DNA from: Euryarchaeota archaeon UBA561 | Lineage (GTDB): Archaea; Thermoplasmatota; Poseidoniia; Poseidoniales; Poseidoniaceae | Length of the DNA: 13,728 nt | Assembly (NCBI GenBank): GCA_002502295.1 | Contig: DANX01000108.1 | Location: 1,558-15,285, forward strand | Direction: 5' to 3' | Shown: positions 1 to 7,800 of the stretch, in pieces | Numbering within the stretch: the stretch's first letter is position 1 | How the letters are laid out: each line of letters opens with the position of its first letter | Notes under the pieces: generated by a model | The model's input: the letters and a program-made list of their open reading frames with translations, nothing else | Told to the model about the DNA's origin: nothing | Database searches by the model: none | Translations under genes and position numbers: made by a program

Positions 1-1
1 A

Positions 2-859
2 TCACGAGCCAATGAGACGGACCCTTGTTCGCAATTGAGCCAATCGATCGGGATAGAACCCCAGCGCAAACGCCACAATTTCCGAAAGGTGGCAAACGGG
101 AACGATGGTGTTCTTGCCACTGACGCGCCCGGCTTTTGATTGATACGAGTCAAGATTGACGTGTGAAACGGTGCAAGCGCTCACGACCAAATCGGCTCCA
201 GATTGGATGGCGTCGGAAAGAACGGCTGCGGTCATAGCAAGCGACGAATCTTCAAGCGTGAGCATTGAGGTCGAACCGACGCTCATGCACTTGGAGTCGT
301 AGTCAATGGGTGTACCACCGAGTGCTTCAATCAGTTGTTCCATGTACGTCGGCATGAACGGGTCATCGCCGGCGCAGGCTCCTTCACGTTGCATGTCTGG
401 CCCGTAGTAGGCTGCGATGTTCATTTTGAGTGGATTCTTTACTGCGTCTCGTACCTTGTCAAGACCAATCTCTTCAACCAGGTAGTGGAGGAGGTGCCAG
501 GATTGCGTTTCTCCCGTGTATTCCACTTTGGAAGTTCGAGCGACGAGGTTGTTGACCGTGCTGGCGTAAACAGGATCTCGCTTCATCTCTTCAGCTGTGT
601 TGCACATGATGGCATGACTGGTTGCGCACGTGGTCATCACGTCAAGGCCCTTGGCCTCTGCGAGCGCGAGGTTCCTGGCAACGAGCGCATCCTGTAATTT
701 TGGGGTCGCTTGCTTGATGACGTTTCCTCCGTCGCTGCTGGCGCGGGGGATTTCAATCAGCTGTATGTTGAGGGCCCTGCAGAGGGGTTGAATGGTATCT
801 TCGACCTCGGCAGCCCCGGCTCGGGCGACATTTCCGGGGTAATATGCCACCTTTGCCAT
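2..859 (-). CDS. HdrB/CCG-domain-like protein with most cluster cysteines lost
   Basis: 285 residues, complete in the window. The fold matches heterodisulfide reductase subunit B / succinate dehydrogenase SdhE / C-terminal half of thiol:fumarate reductase TfrB. There are two CCG-type halves: N-terminal AYYPGN (5-10) with TTCATSH (76-82), and C-terminal AAYYGPDMQ (149-157) with SACTVSHVNLD (227-237), followed by the usual ending VPVCHLSEIVAFALGF. In the family each half binds a non-cubane [4Fe-4S] cluster through about five cysteines. Here the YYxGC cysteines are Asn10 and Pro154, the first CC pair is Ser/Asp (41-43), the second is Cys191-Met192, and the CxxC motifs are C78xxS81 and C229xxS232. 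Only Cys78, Cys191 and Cys229 remain at ligand positions, so classical cluster binding is unlikely. Start ATG at 859 is fixed by GAGGTGA four bases upstream, overlapping the stop of the preceding gene. It is co-translated with the flavodoxin/SdhB-like gene. Homology is confident; function is not known. Confidence 0.85.
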   Translation of the reverse strand: MAKVAYYPGNVARAGAAEVEDTIQPLCRALNIQLIEIPRASSDGGNVIKQATPKLQDALVARNLALAEAKGLDVMTTCATSHAIMCNTAEEMKRDPVYASTVNNLVARTSKVEYTGETQSWHLLHYLVEEIGLDKVRDAVKNPLKMNIAAYYGPDMQREGACAGDDPFMPTYMEQLIEALGGTPIDYDSKCMSVGSTSMLTLEDSSLAMTAAVLSDAIQSGADLVVSACTVSHVNLDSYQSKAGRVSGKNTIVPVCHLSEIVAFALGFYPDRLAQLRTRVRLIGS

Positions 860-863
860 GATT

Positions 864-870
864 TCACCTC
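864..870 (-). promoter_or_regulatory. Shine-Dalgarno site overlapping upstream stop codon
   Basis: GAGGTGA on the minus strand, four bases before the ATG at 859, is a full match to the archaeal 16S anti-Shine-Dalgarno. The stop TGA (869-871) of the upstream gene forms part of the string TGAGGTGA, so termination and re-initiation are likely coupled and the two proteins made in matched amounts. Confidence 0.85.
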
Positions 871-3040
871 AGAACCGTTGATCAATTTCATTGAAGAGAC
901 TGACAACCTCGTGGTAGTTATCAACGCGACTGTTGAACATTTTCGGAATGCGACCAAGACCTGCGGGTGGAACAAGGAGGGCTTGCAGTCCACGGATGGG
1001 TGGGCCGCCGTTTCTGGTAAAGGCAAGCGCCATTCGGGCGGAGACGCCACTGAACACATTGCTGACCAATCCTAACGGGCCGAGCACCTGTCGGTAGAGG
1101 GTGGTTTCGTTGACATTGCCCGACCATTTGACGCTGCGACCGTACCATTTGACAAGGCGTCCAGATTTACCAGCGTACCTTGATTGGTTAAGCAGCGCAC
1201 CACGAGCTTCGTTCAACGCCCGTGCAGCCAAGCGTCCATCCTCGCCGTAGCGCATGAGGCTGGCGTGGTCGGCTTCCGACCAGACGCCGTCTTTTTCCTG
1301 GAGTGAATTCATGATGTTGCGGCGTTGTTTCTCGGATGTACGTGGATCCAGTACACGAAGCCATTGTTGGAAATGGACACCCGGGCCCTCGTAATGTTGG
1401 TCGTGGGGGAGAGTGTCACTCATGGCCTGAACAAGATGGAACGAGAGGACGTCGCCTGCTTGGTGCAGAGCCGTGGCGGCTGCGGAATCCATGGTACCCA
1501 TGGCTTGTCCAGAGGGAAGATGCTCACCTTCTCTGGGGTCGGTTCGAATCCATGGTTCAGCACGGCTGCGATGGCTTTCATATCGGGCGGTGTCAACGAT
1601 GAGATCTCGCACCACGGGGTGACCAGGGAGGGGCTCAATGCGAACATGCCCGCCGTCTTTTGTCAAATCGGCGATTTGCGCACAGTCTGCGAGAACGATG
1701 CGCCCGTTCACCCGAACGCCGGTGGTGGGTGTTCCTGCGGTGTTGCCACGTCGGAAGGCAAGACTGCCGTCCACGTTTTGCTGCATTGTTGTCAGGAGGT
1801 CCTGAACCGTTGCATGCCCGGGAACATCGCAGGTCAACGTATCCCATCCCGATTCAGCGGCTTGTGGGCAGTAGCGGAACACTTCAAGCCTGATGGTCAT
1901 GATGTCCTTTTCGATGATGCCAGGTGCAAAGTCGCCTTCAACAACATCGTCGTCGTCGCCAGCACCGAACGCTTTCATCTCTTCAAGGAGTTGGACTTGG
2001 AGCGTGCCGGATTCGTCGACACAAGCAAGCATAGGTAGGGCTTCCTCGACCCAAATCTTCCATGGAGGTTCAAAATCAACATCGCATTCTTGAATTGGAT
2101 AGGCTTCGTTTCCACCGAGCGCTGCAATCTTGTTGTTCCAGTCGTGTCCTGCCTTGCAGAATTCATCGTAGGCCGTGTCGCCGATGGCGCACACCGAGAA
2201 ATGGAGTGAACCGAGGGCAGGGCCGTTGGCGTTAATGGCTTTCCACATGGCATCGGCGTTGTCTGGCATTTCACCTTCGCCCCACGTGGACGTGATGATC
2301 ATGACCCGCTTCATCGTCGCCAAGCGCCCAGGGTCGAATCCGTCCATGTCAACGATGTTGGGCTCAAGTCCGTAATTGGCGGCAAGCTTGGCTGTCTTTT
2401 CCGCAAGTCCGGCTGCATTGCCTGTTTGAGAGCCAAAGAGGATATTGATGGAGCGGTCTCCAGCAAACACGGAGTTGAGGGCATCGGAAGCTCCTGCGCT
2501 GGAAACTTGTGCCGTGGAAGAAGTGTCTGCGCTTGGAGTCTCTGCGGCGGATGCAGCGCTCGCATCGTACTCGCCCCCGTCGACAGTCGCCATCACAGGG
2601 AGAACTGAATCAGCCCATGATTTCCACTCGGGTTCATACTCAACATCGCACAATTTGATGTCGTGTACACGGGTCGCCCCGAGAGCGACGAATTTCTCAT
2701 CCCAGTCTTTTCCTGCTTTGCAGAATTCGTCGTAGGATGTATCGCCAATGGCGCACACGGAGAAACTGACACCAGCGAGGGGCGGATTGGCTTCGTTGGT
2801 GGCCACCCAGAGGTCCTCTGCATTGTCTGGCATGTCTCCTTCGCCCCAAGTGGACGTGATGATAAGCACACGCTTGTAATCTGCAAATTGGGCGGGATTG
2901 AATCCGTCCATGTCATGGACTACGGGAACGAATCCCATTTTTTTGGCCATTTTTGCCGTGTTTCCTGCGAGTTCCTCGGCGTTACCTGTTTGGGAACCGA
3001 AGAAGATAGCAAGTTGTGGATTTCCTGCGACACCTGACAT
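869..3040 (-). CDS. Tandem flavodoxin fused to SdhB-like domain lacking all Fe-S ligands
   Basis: 723 residues from ATG 3040. An in-frame GTG at 3070 would add ten residues; it has no Shine-Dalgarno, while the ATG has AAGGGGGC ten bases upstream. Domains: flavodoxin 1 (about 8-155), Ser/Ala/Thr linker, flavodoxin 2 (about 196-345), acidic linker with DDDD, then an SdhB/FrdB-like region (about 381-723). Both flavodoxins keep the FMN phosphate loop GSQTGNA, the STWGEGxMPDNA loop and the CAIGDTxYDEFCKAG loop, resembling CysJ-type FMN domains. The SdhB part is recognised by FRRG, GVRVNGR and IEPLPGHPVVRDLIVD. Its [2Fe-2S] loop cysteines are replaced (N433, P438, G441, D452 with Cys next to it). 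The two CxxCxxCxxxC motifs read M514/M517/A520/A524 and E589/H592/L595/G599. No cysteine occurs after residue 453. About 100 residues extend past the normal SdhB end. The likely role is FMN-based electron transfer with the HdrB-like partner; this is inference. Confidence 0.87.
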   Translation of the reverse strand: MSGVAGNPQLAIFFGSQTGNAEELAGNTAKMAKKMGFVPVVHDMDGFNPAQFADYKRVLIITSTWGEGDMPDNAEDLWVATNEANPPLAGVSFSVCAIGDTSYDEFCKAGKDWDEKFVALGATRVHDIKLCDVEYEPEWKSWADSVLPVMATVDGGEYDASAASAAETPSADTSSTAQVSSAGASDALNSVFAGDRSINILFGSQTGNAAGLAEKTAKLAANYGLEPNIVDMDGFDPGRLATMKRVMIITSTWGEGEMPDNADAMWKAINANGPALGSLHFSVCAIGDTAYDEFCKAGHDWNNKIAALGGNEAYPIQECDVDFEPPWKIWVEEALPMLACVDESGTLQVQLLEEMKAFGAGDDDDVVEGDFAPGIIEKDIMTIRLEVFRYCPQAAESGWDTLTCDVPGHATVQDLLTTMQQNVDGSLAFRRGNTAGTPTTGVRVNGRIVLADCAQIADLTKDGGHVRIEPLPGHPVVRDLIVDTARYESHRSRAEPWIRTDPREGEHLPSGQAMGTMDSAAATALHQAGDVLSFHLVQAMSDTLPHDQHYEGPGVHFQQWLRVLDPRTSEKQRRNIMNSLQEKDGVWSEADHASLMRYGEDGRLAARALNEARGALLNQSRYAGKSGRLVKWYGRSVKWSGNVNETTLYRQVLGPLGLVSNVFSGVSARMALAFTRNGGPPIRGLQALLVPPAGLGRIPKMFNSRVDNYHEVVSLFNEIDQRF

Positions 3041-3090
3041 TGTTGCACAAGCCCCCTTGGATTGAGCCACCCTTCAATGGCCTTTGAACG

Positions 3091-3100
3091 TTATTATTCC
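3091..3100 (-). promoter_or_regulatory. Possible TATA box for the flavodoxin/SdhB-like operon
   Basis: GGAATAATAA on the minus strand is the most TATA-like stretch between the thermosome stop and the flavodoxin gene. An archaeal TATA box lies about 26 bases before the transcript start, which would place the start near 3068. That fits either a leaderless GTG start at 3070 or a roughly 28-base leader for ATG 3040. It was assigned by eye only. Confidence 0.35.
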
Positions 3101-3128
3101 AGCGGGTCATAAACGGGGCACTGAGATG

Positions 3129-3149
3129 GAAATTTTCATCGAAATTTTC
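3129..3149. repeat. Two copies of a 9-bp AT-rich near-palindrome, 12-bp period
   Basis: GAAATTTTC occurs at 3129-3137 and again at 3141-3149, three bases apart, in the gap between the thermosome stop and the flavodoxin gene. Each copy is nearly self-complementary. It may be an operator for the downstream operon or part of a T-rich terminator for the thermosome. The sequence alone does not separate these. Confidence 0.5.
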
Positions 3150-3162
3150 GCTCAAAATGACT

Positions 3163-4788
3163 TCACATTTGGAAGTCGCCCATGCCATCGCCCATGCCGT
3201 CGCCCATCGGTACGCCTTTGGAAGAAATGACGTCGTCGATACGCAAAATCATGATGGCCGTTTCGGTGGCCGATTGGATGGCCTGCTCAACAACTCGGAG
3301 CGGCTCGACGACATTGCCTTCCTTCATGTCAACCACGCCGCCTTCGTAGACGTTAATGCCAGCGTGGCCTTGTCCATCTGCGTGGGCCTTGCGAAGTTCA
3401 ATGAGGGTGGTTACGGGGTCAAGTCCTGCGTTTTCAGCGAGGGTGCGCGGGATGATCTCGAGCGCCGATGCAAAGGCCTCAATGGCCATTTGCTCACGGC
3501 CTCCGACGGTTTCAGCGTAGGTTCGTAGGTCTCGAGAAAGAGCTGCAAGGACACTTCCGCCACCGGTCAACACGGCACCGTCTTCCCAGGCGACCGACAC
3601 AACACCTACGGCGTCATCAAAGGCACGTCGAATCTCGTCGACCACGTGTTCAGTGCCGCCGCGCAGGAGGACAGACACCGATTTGGCTTCGGGGCAACCG
3701 GTGATGAAGGTCATGTCGGAGTCTCCGATTTTCTTCTCTTCCACTCGTGAGGCCTCACCAAGGTCGTCGCCGCTCATGTCTTCGAGGTTCGTGATGATGG
3801 TCCCACCGGTCGCCTTGGCGAGGGCTTCCATGTCGGATTTCTTGGCTCGGCGGATGGCGAAAATACCTTTCTTTGAGAGGTAGTGTTGAGCCAGCTCATC
3901 AATCCCTTTTTGGCAGACAAGGACGTTTGCGCCAGCCTTCTCGATGGTGTTGACGAGGTTTCGGATGTAGTTTTCCTCCTCCTCCAAAAACAAAGCGAGT
4001 TGGTTCGGATCGGTGATTTGGATCTTTGCATCAACCTCGGTTTTCTTCACTTCAATGGCCGAGTTTACCAGGGCGATCTTGGCACCGCTCACGCTCCGAG
4101 GCATGCCTGCGTGAACACGCTCCTTGTCAAGGAGGATGCCGTCGATGAGGGATGAATCTTTGATGGAGCCGCCTTGCCGTTTTTCCACTTTAATGTCGGA
4201 GAGATCAACCATCCTGTCGCCTTCTTCAACAACGCCAACAGCGTTCACAGCACGAACACAAATGTCAGCCATGAAGGATTTGACCGCACCAGCAGACTTA
4301 CCGGTAAGTGCAGTCTTTGCGACTTCTTGCAGGACAGCATCGTCGTTTTCAGTGGAGATTCCGTGGCTTTCCATCAAGCCGATGGCTCGCTCAGCGGCGA
4401 GGCGGAAGCCTTCGCAGATCACCGTCGGATGGACGTTTTGTTCAATCAAGTCTTCACTTCGCTTGAGCAGTTCGCCTGAGAGAATGACCGCTGAAGTTGT
4501 GCCGTCGAAGCAGTGTTGCTCTTGGGTTTTGGCGACTTCAATGATCATTTTTGCGGCAGGGTGTTCGATGTCCATTTCCTTGAGAATGGTCGCACCGTCG
4601 TTGGTAATGACGACATCGCCCATCGAGTCAACAAGCATTTTGTCCATGCCTTTCGGTCCGAGCGTGGAGCGAACCGCATCGGCCACGGCTTTGGCGGCAG
4701 CGATGTTGTTGGATTGGGCCGTTCGGCCGCGGGTTCGTTGTGTACCGTCTTTCAAAATGAAGATGGGTGCTTGTCCGTTTCCATACAT
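3163..4788 (-). CDS. thsA: Thermosome subunit (group II chaperonin)
   Basis: 541 residues, the usual size for the family. Subunits build the double-ring ATP-driven folding chamber of archaea in the cytoplasm. Visible family marks are KDGTQRTRGR near the start, STLGPKGMDKML (41-52), GDVVITNDGAT, DGTTSAVILSGELL (95-108), the apical/intermediate region, and IIPRTLAENAGLDPVT with the hydrolytic Asp at about 457. The end MGDGMGDGMGDFQM is the Gly/Met-rich tail that projects into the cavity. The oddity is that the usual GDGTT reads FDGTT (Phe94-Asp95). Start ATG 4788 is preferred because GGAGGG lies seven bases upstream and the protein then begins like other thermosomes; in-frame TTG 4827 and GTG 4824 would add about 13 unusual residues. 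A possible TATA-like GCTAAAGAAG lies near 4841-4850. It has its own 80-base upstream gap, so it is probably a separate transcription unit. The A versus B paralogue cannot be told, so the symbol is approximate. Confidence 0.96.
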   Translation of the reverse strand: MYGNGQAPIFILKDGTQRTRGRTAQSNNIAAAKAVADAVRSTLGPKGMDKMLVDSMGDVVITNDGATILKEMDIEHPAAKMIIEVAKTQEQHCFDGTTSAVILSGELLKRSEDLIEQNVHPTVICEGFRLAAERAIGLMESHGISTENDDAVLQEVAKTALTGKSAGAVKSFMADICVRAVNAVGVVEEGDRMVDLSDIKVEKRQGGSIKDSSLIDGILLDKERVHAGMPRSVSGAKIALVNSAIEVKKTEVDAKIQITDPNQLALFLEEEENYIRNLVNTIEKAGANVLVCQKGIDELAQHYLSKKGIFAIRRAKKSDMEALAKATGGTIITNLEDMSGDDLGEASRVEEKKIGDSDMTFITGCPEAKSVSVLLRGGTEHVVDEIRRAFDDAVGVVSVAWEDGAVLTGGGSVLAALSRDLRTYAETVGGREQMAIEAFASALEIIPRTLAENAGLDPVTTLIELRKAHADGQGHAGINVYEGGVVDMKEGNVVEPLRVVEQAIQSATETAIMILRIDDVISSKGVPMGDGMGDGMGDFQM

Positions 4789-4795
4789 GTTGGTG

Positions 4796-4801
4796 CCCTC
4801 C
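4796..4801 (-). promoter_or_regulatory. Shine-Dalgarno site deciding the thermosome start
   Basis: GGAGGG on the minus strand, seven bases before ATG 4788. It supports this ATG over the longer in-frame TTG/GTG starts, which would place the site inside the coding region. Confidence 0.75.
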
Positions 4802-4854
4802 GGCAAGGTTGGCGAGGTTGCCACCAACTTGAACCCTGCGCTTCTTTAGCATCG

Positions 4855-4870
4855 GAGCCAAACATGGCTC
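4855..4870 (-). terminator. Hairpin at the stop codon of the exported Ig-like protein gene
   Basis: On the minus strand GAGCCA-TGTT-TGGCTC gives a perfect six-base-pair stem with a four-base loop. Its first two bases are the last two of the stop codon TGA (4869-4871). No T-run follows, and archaeal termination normally depends on T-runs, so it may be a 3'-end stability or processing hairpin rather than a true terminator. Confidence 0.45.
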
Positions 4871-7800
4871 ACTGTTGATTTTGCTCAAGCCATTGCTGGC
4901 CATAGTGCTTCCACTGCTCCATGGTCCAACCAGCGGGTAAGCCGCCTTCTGGGAGAGGAGGCATGCTGTCTTCCGTCGCAGATGCAGGAACGGGCACATC
5001 GGGAGCCAAGGCAGGGGCATCGGCCGCAGCAGGAGTCGGCATGGAGGTCGGAATCGAAGGTGCCGCAGCGACGGCCCCGTACGTTGCCGCCAAACTGTCT
5101 TCGTATCCATCCTCGCCCCAATTCGCATACTCGTCCTCTTCTTCCTCCGTTTGCAGGATGGAGAGGAGCACAACAACACCGCCGACAAGAATGAGGATGA
5201 AGACACCCCACAGAGCGATGACGTCGAGTTGCAGACCGGCCTCGTCGGTGGCCGAATCTACGCTTGAATCCATCCGTACGAGGGTCACTTCCAACACAGC
5301 GTTTGCAGCATCGCTCACGGTTTCAGAACGAGCCCAAACCGTGAGGTTTACCGTCAAGCTATCTCCATTGAGATTCTTGAGCGTGGTTTCAGTCACGTCA
5401 ACCGTGATGGTGATTTCTTTGGTTTCACCGGTAGCCAACGTGTAGTCCTTGTCAAGACGGGCGATAGAGGAGCGGAACCAGTTGTTTCCTTCGCTCGCAT
5501 CCAGGTCCATCACGACCCGCTGGCCGGTGGTGTACTGATTGACAATGCGTACGGTAACATCGTACTTGCCTTCCTCGGAGACTTCAAGTGGTTGGATGGC
5601 AAAGATGCGGAGCCAGTCCTGAGAGCCCACCAGATAGGTTGACTCGCCAGTGGCACTGATGCTGCTGTCCGCCGTACTGGTAGCTGTCACTTGGAGGTTG
5701 AGGCTTCCTTCCGTACCTTCAACGAATGAAAACTCAACCGAAACGTTGTAGCTTGCGCCGATGTTAATCTCCGGCGTATTCCCACCGATAAGGTTGGTAA
5801 AGGCGGCGTTCATGCCCGCTGGGGCGTTCAGCGACATGGCAAAGCTGTCGGGGTTGTTGCCGTCGTTGCGGACCTCAAACGACATGGTTTGCGGTAGGTC
5901 GCCTGGAATGTAAGACTGGCCGGTTTCTTCGTCCGATACATACACGGCGGCTGTCTCGAGAATCTCGATGATAAGTTCAACGGAGTCGAAGACGTTTTCA
6001 TCGTCCACGCTGGTCGCTGTGATGGTCACCGAATAGAAGCCTGGGCTAAGTCCGATTGGCATGGCCAGTTGGACCACGACCGTGGATTCACCGTCCCAAG
6101 CGTCCAGCACAGGCGATTGCTCGGAAGGAAGTGATGCCTGCAGGCGCCAGTTGCTCTGACCGATGCTCAAATCGTATTGTTCGTCATCGTTTCCAAGGTT
6201 GAACAAATCAAGGTATAGCGACTTCCCAATGCCGTTTGCGGCCCCGGAAAAGGTGTTTTCCTCGGCCACGAGATCCACGTGACGAAGAACGGGAACCTCG
6301 ATGTTTCGGACCAAAACGTCCGTGCCAAAGAGCGCTGTGCTGCATGAAGGACATGTTGCCCGGAGGTTGAAGGACACCGTCCCCGGATTGGCCAACTCAG
6401 GAGAGGTGATGTTGAGCACCAAATCCACTCGCTGACCCTTGTAGAGGGTAATGGGGTTAGGTTGGATGACACCGGTTTCGTTCTGTATCAGTCCAATCCA
6501 ACCAGAATTCTCGGAGAACGTTGTGGCAAGGTTGAACGCAGCATCTCGATTTCCGGTGTTTTGAAGTCGGAAATTGACCAATCCGTAATCATCGGGTCCA
6601 ATCGTTGCAGCGACGAGCGGAACGGTTGAGGTTAATGCCACGCTAAACTGTTCGCTCACCGCTAAATCCATACCGATACGAGCCTTTTCTCCGAGTTGAG
6701 CGCTGCTGGCGTCAGTAAGCCAAAGATTCCAGTTTTGCTGCTGTACATCGGCACCTGCGGGAACGGTTAAATTCGCCCAGAATTCGATGGTTTTCCCAGC
6801 CCCAAGTGGGGGGATGATGACGTTTGTTCCATGGTTGCTGCTTCCCTCAATGTCCATGCGGATGATCGGGAACGGGACCATCCAAGAGTCGTTGGTCACG
6901 TTGGTTTCCACTCGGATGGTCGCTGGTGCGTAGCCGTTGTTGGTCAAGGTGCAGTACAGGGTTGCCATTTGATTGGGCGCCACGGTGTAACCGTTGAGCG
7001 GATTGTCGCATTGGAGGTCGACGGTGTAGTCGGAGACGCGGCTGACACCGAAATGAACGAAATCGTCAACGTGGAATCCCTCACTGGCCACGCTGCTGTC
7101 CGAAGTAAACAGCATGCTGAAGGTGTACGAACTTCCACCGAGGAACACCTCAGGGTTAGCGAGGTTTGGAATTTGTTCCCACGACACTTGTGGGTCCCAC
7201 GAAAGGTTGGTCCACTGACCTTCTGCAGCACTCGGATTGCCTTGCGAAATGTCCCAAGAGATGGACTCGAAGGGGTCGTTAATGTTCCCGGAGCCCCGCC
7301 AAAGTTCCATGGACACCGAATCACCAGCGGACATGCTGCCATAGGCTTGGATGTGGAATTGACTTGAGACGAATTCGTTCGAGTAAAACAAGATGCGGCA
7401 AATGTAAGCCTGGTTCACGTTGGTGAGGCCGGGGTCAAGTACATCGGTATCGCAGGAATTCCCGGTCATGTACCGGGCATGAACCAAACGTGTCGCCTCG
7501 GCGTTCGAGGGGTAATTGCTTCCGGGCGATGAATGACGCCAGTGGACGTTCCCTGCAGCGCTTGAACTGGAGTCGGTCTGCCACGAACCAGCAGCAATGG
7601 CGTCGCCACCGTCGGCAGGGTATTTTCCGGTGAAAAGTTGGGGCCCGGTGACGGCTGCCGTTGATTCCATGTCATCGGCGGCGACGGCCACTGGAACGAC
7701 CTTGTCTCGTTGGTCGTTGGAGTTTTTGTCGTCGTCAGCAAAGTTAACGCTCGCACGGACAATCAAGCCGCCCGAGAGGTCGTTGGTGGACGTGTTGAGA

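Noticed and set aside
335..697. Plus-strand open frame of 120 codons opposite the HdrB-like gene
   Set aside because: It lies wholly antisense to a confidently identified gene, has no Shine-Dalgarno and shows no family motif. Many similar plus-strand frames across the window are the same kind of shadow.
869..1900. Frameshift or pseudogene explanation for the missing cysteines
   Set aside because: The frame is continuous, conserved non-ligand blocks lie on both sides of each lost motif in the same frame, and the neighbouring HdrB-like gene shows the same loss. Local frameshifts would not give this pattern.
1325..2038. Plus-strand open frame of 237 codons opposite the SdhB-like part
   Set aside because: I considered it because the SdhB part is so odd, but the minus-strand reading keeps clear SdhB residues and continues unbroken from the flavodoxins. 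The plus-strand product has no recognisable feature.
3175..3206. Short tandem repeat near the thermosome 3' end as a possible regulatory repeat
   Set aside because: It is the coding repeat for the Met-Gly-Asp-Gly tail typical of group II chaperonins.
4124..4849. Plus-strand open frame of 241 codons opposite the thermosome
   Set aside because: Its composition is a Ser/Thr/Pro-rich mirror of the chaperonin codons, with no recognisable domain. The minus-strand thermosome explains the region.
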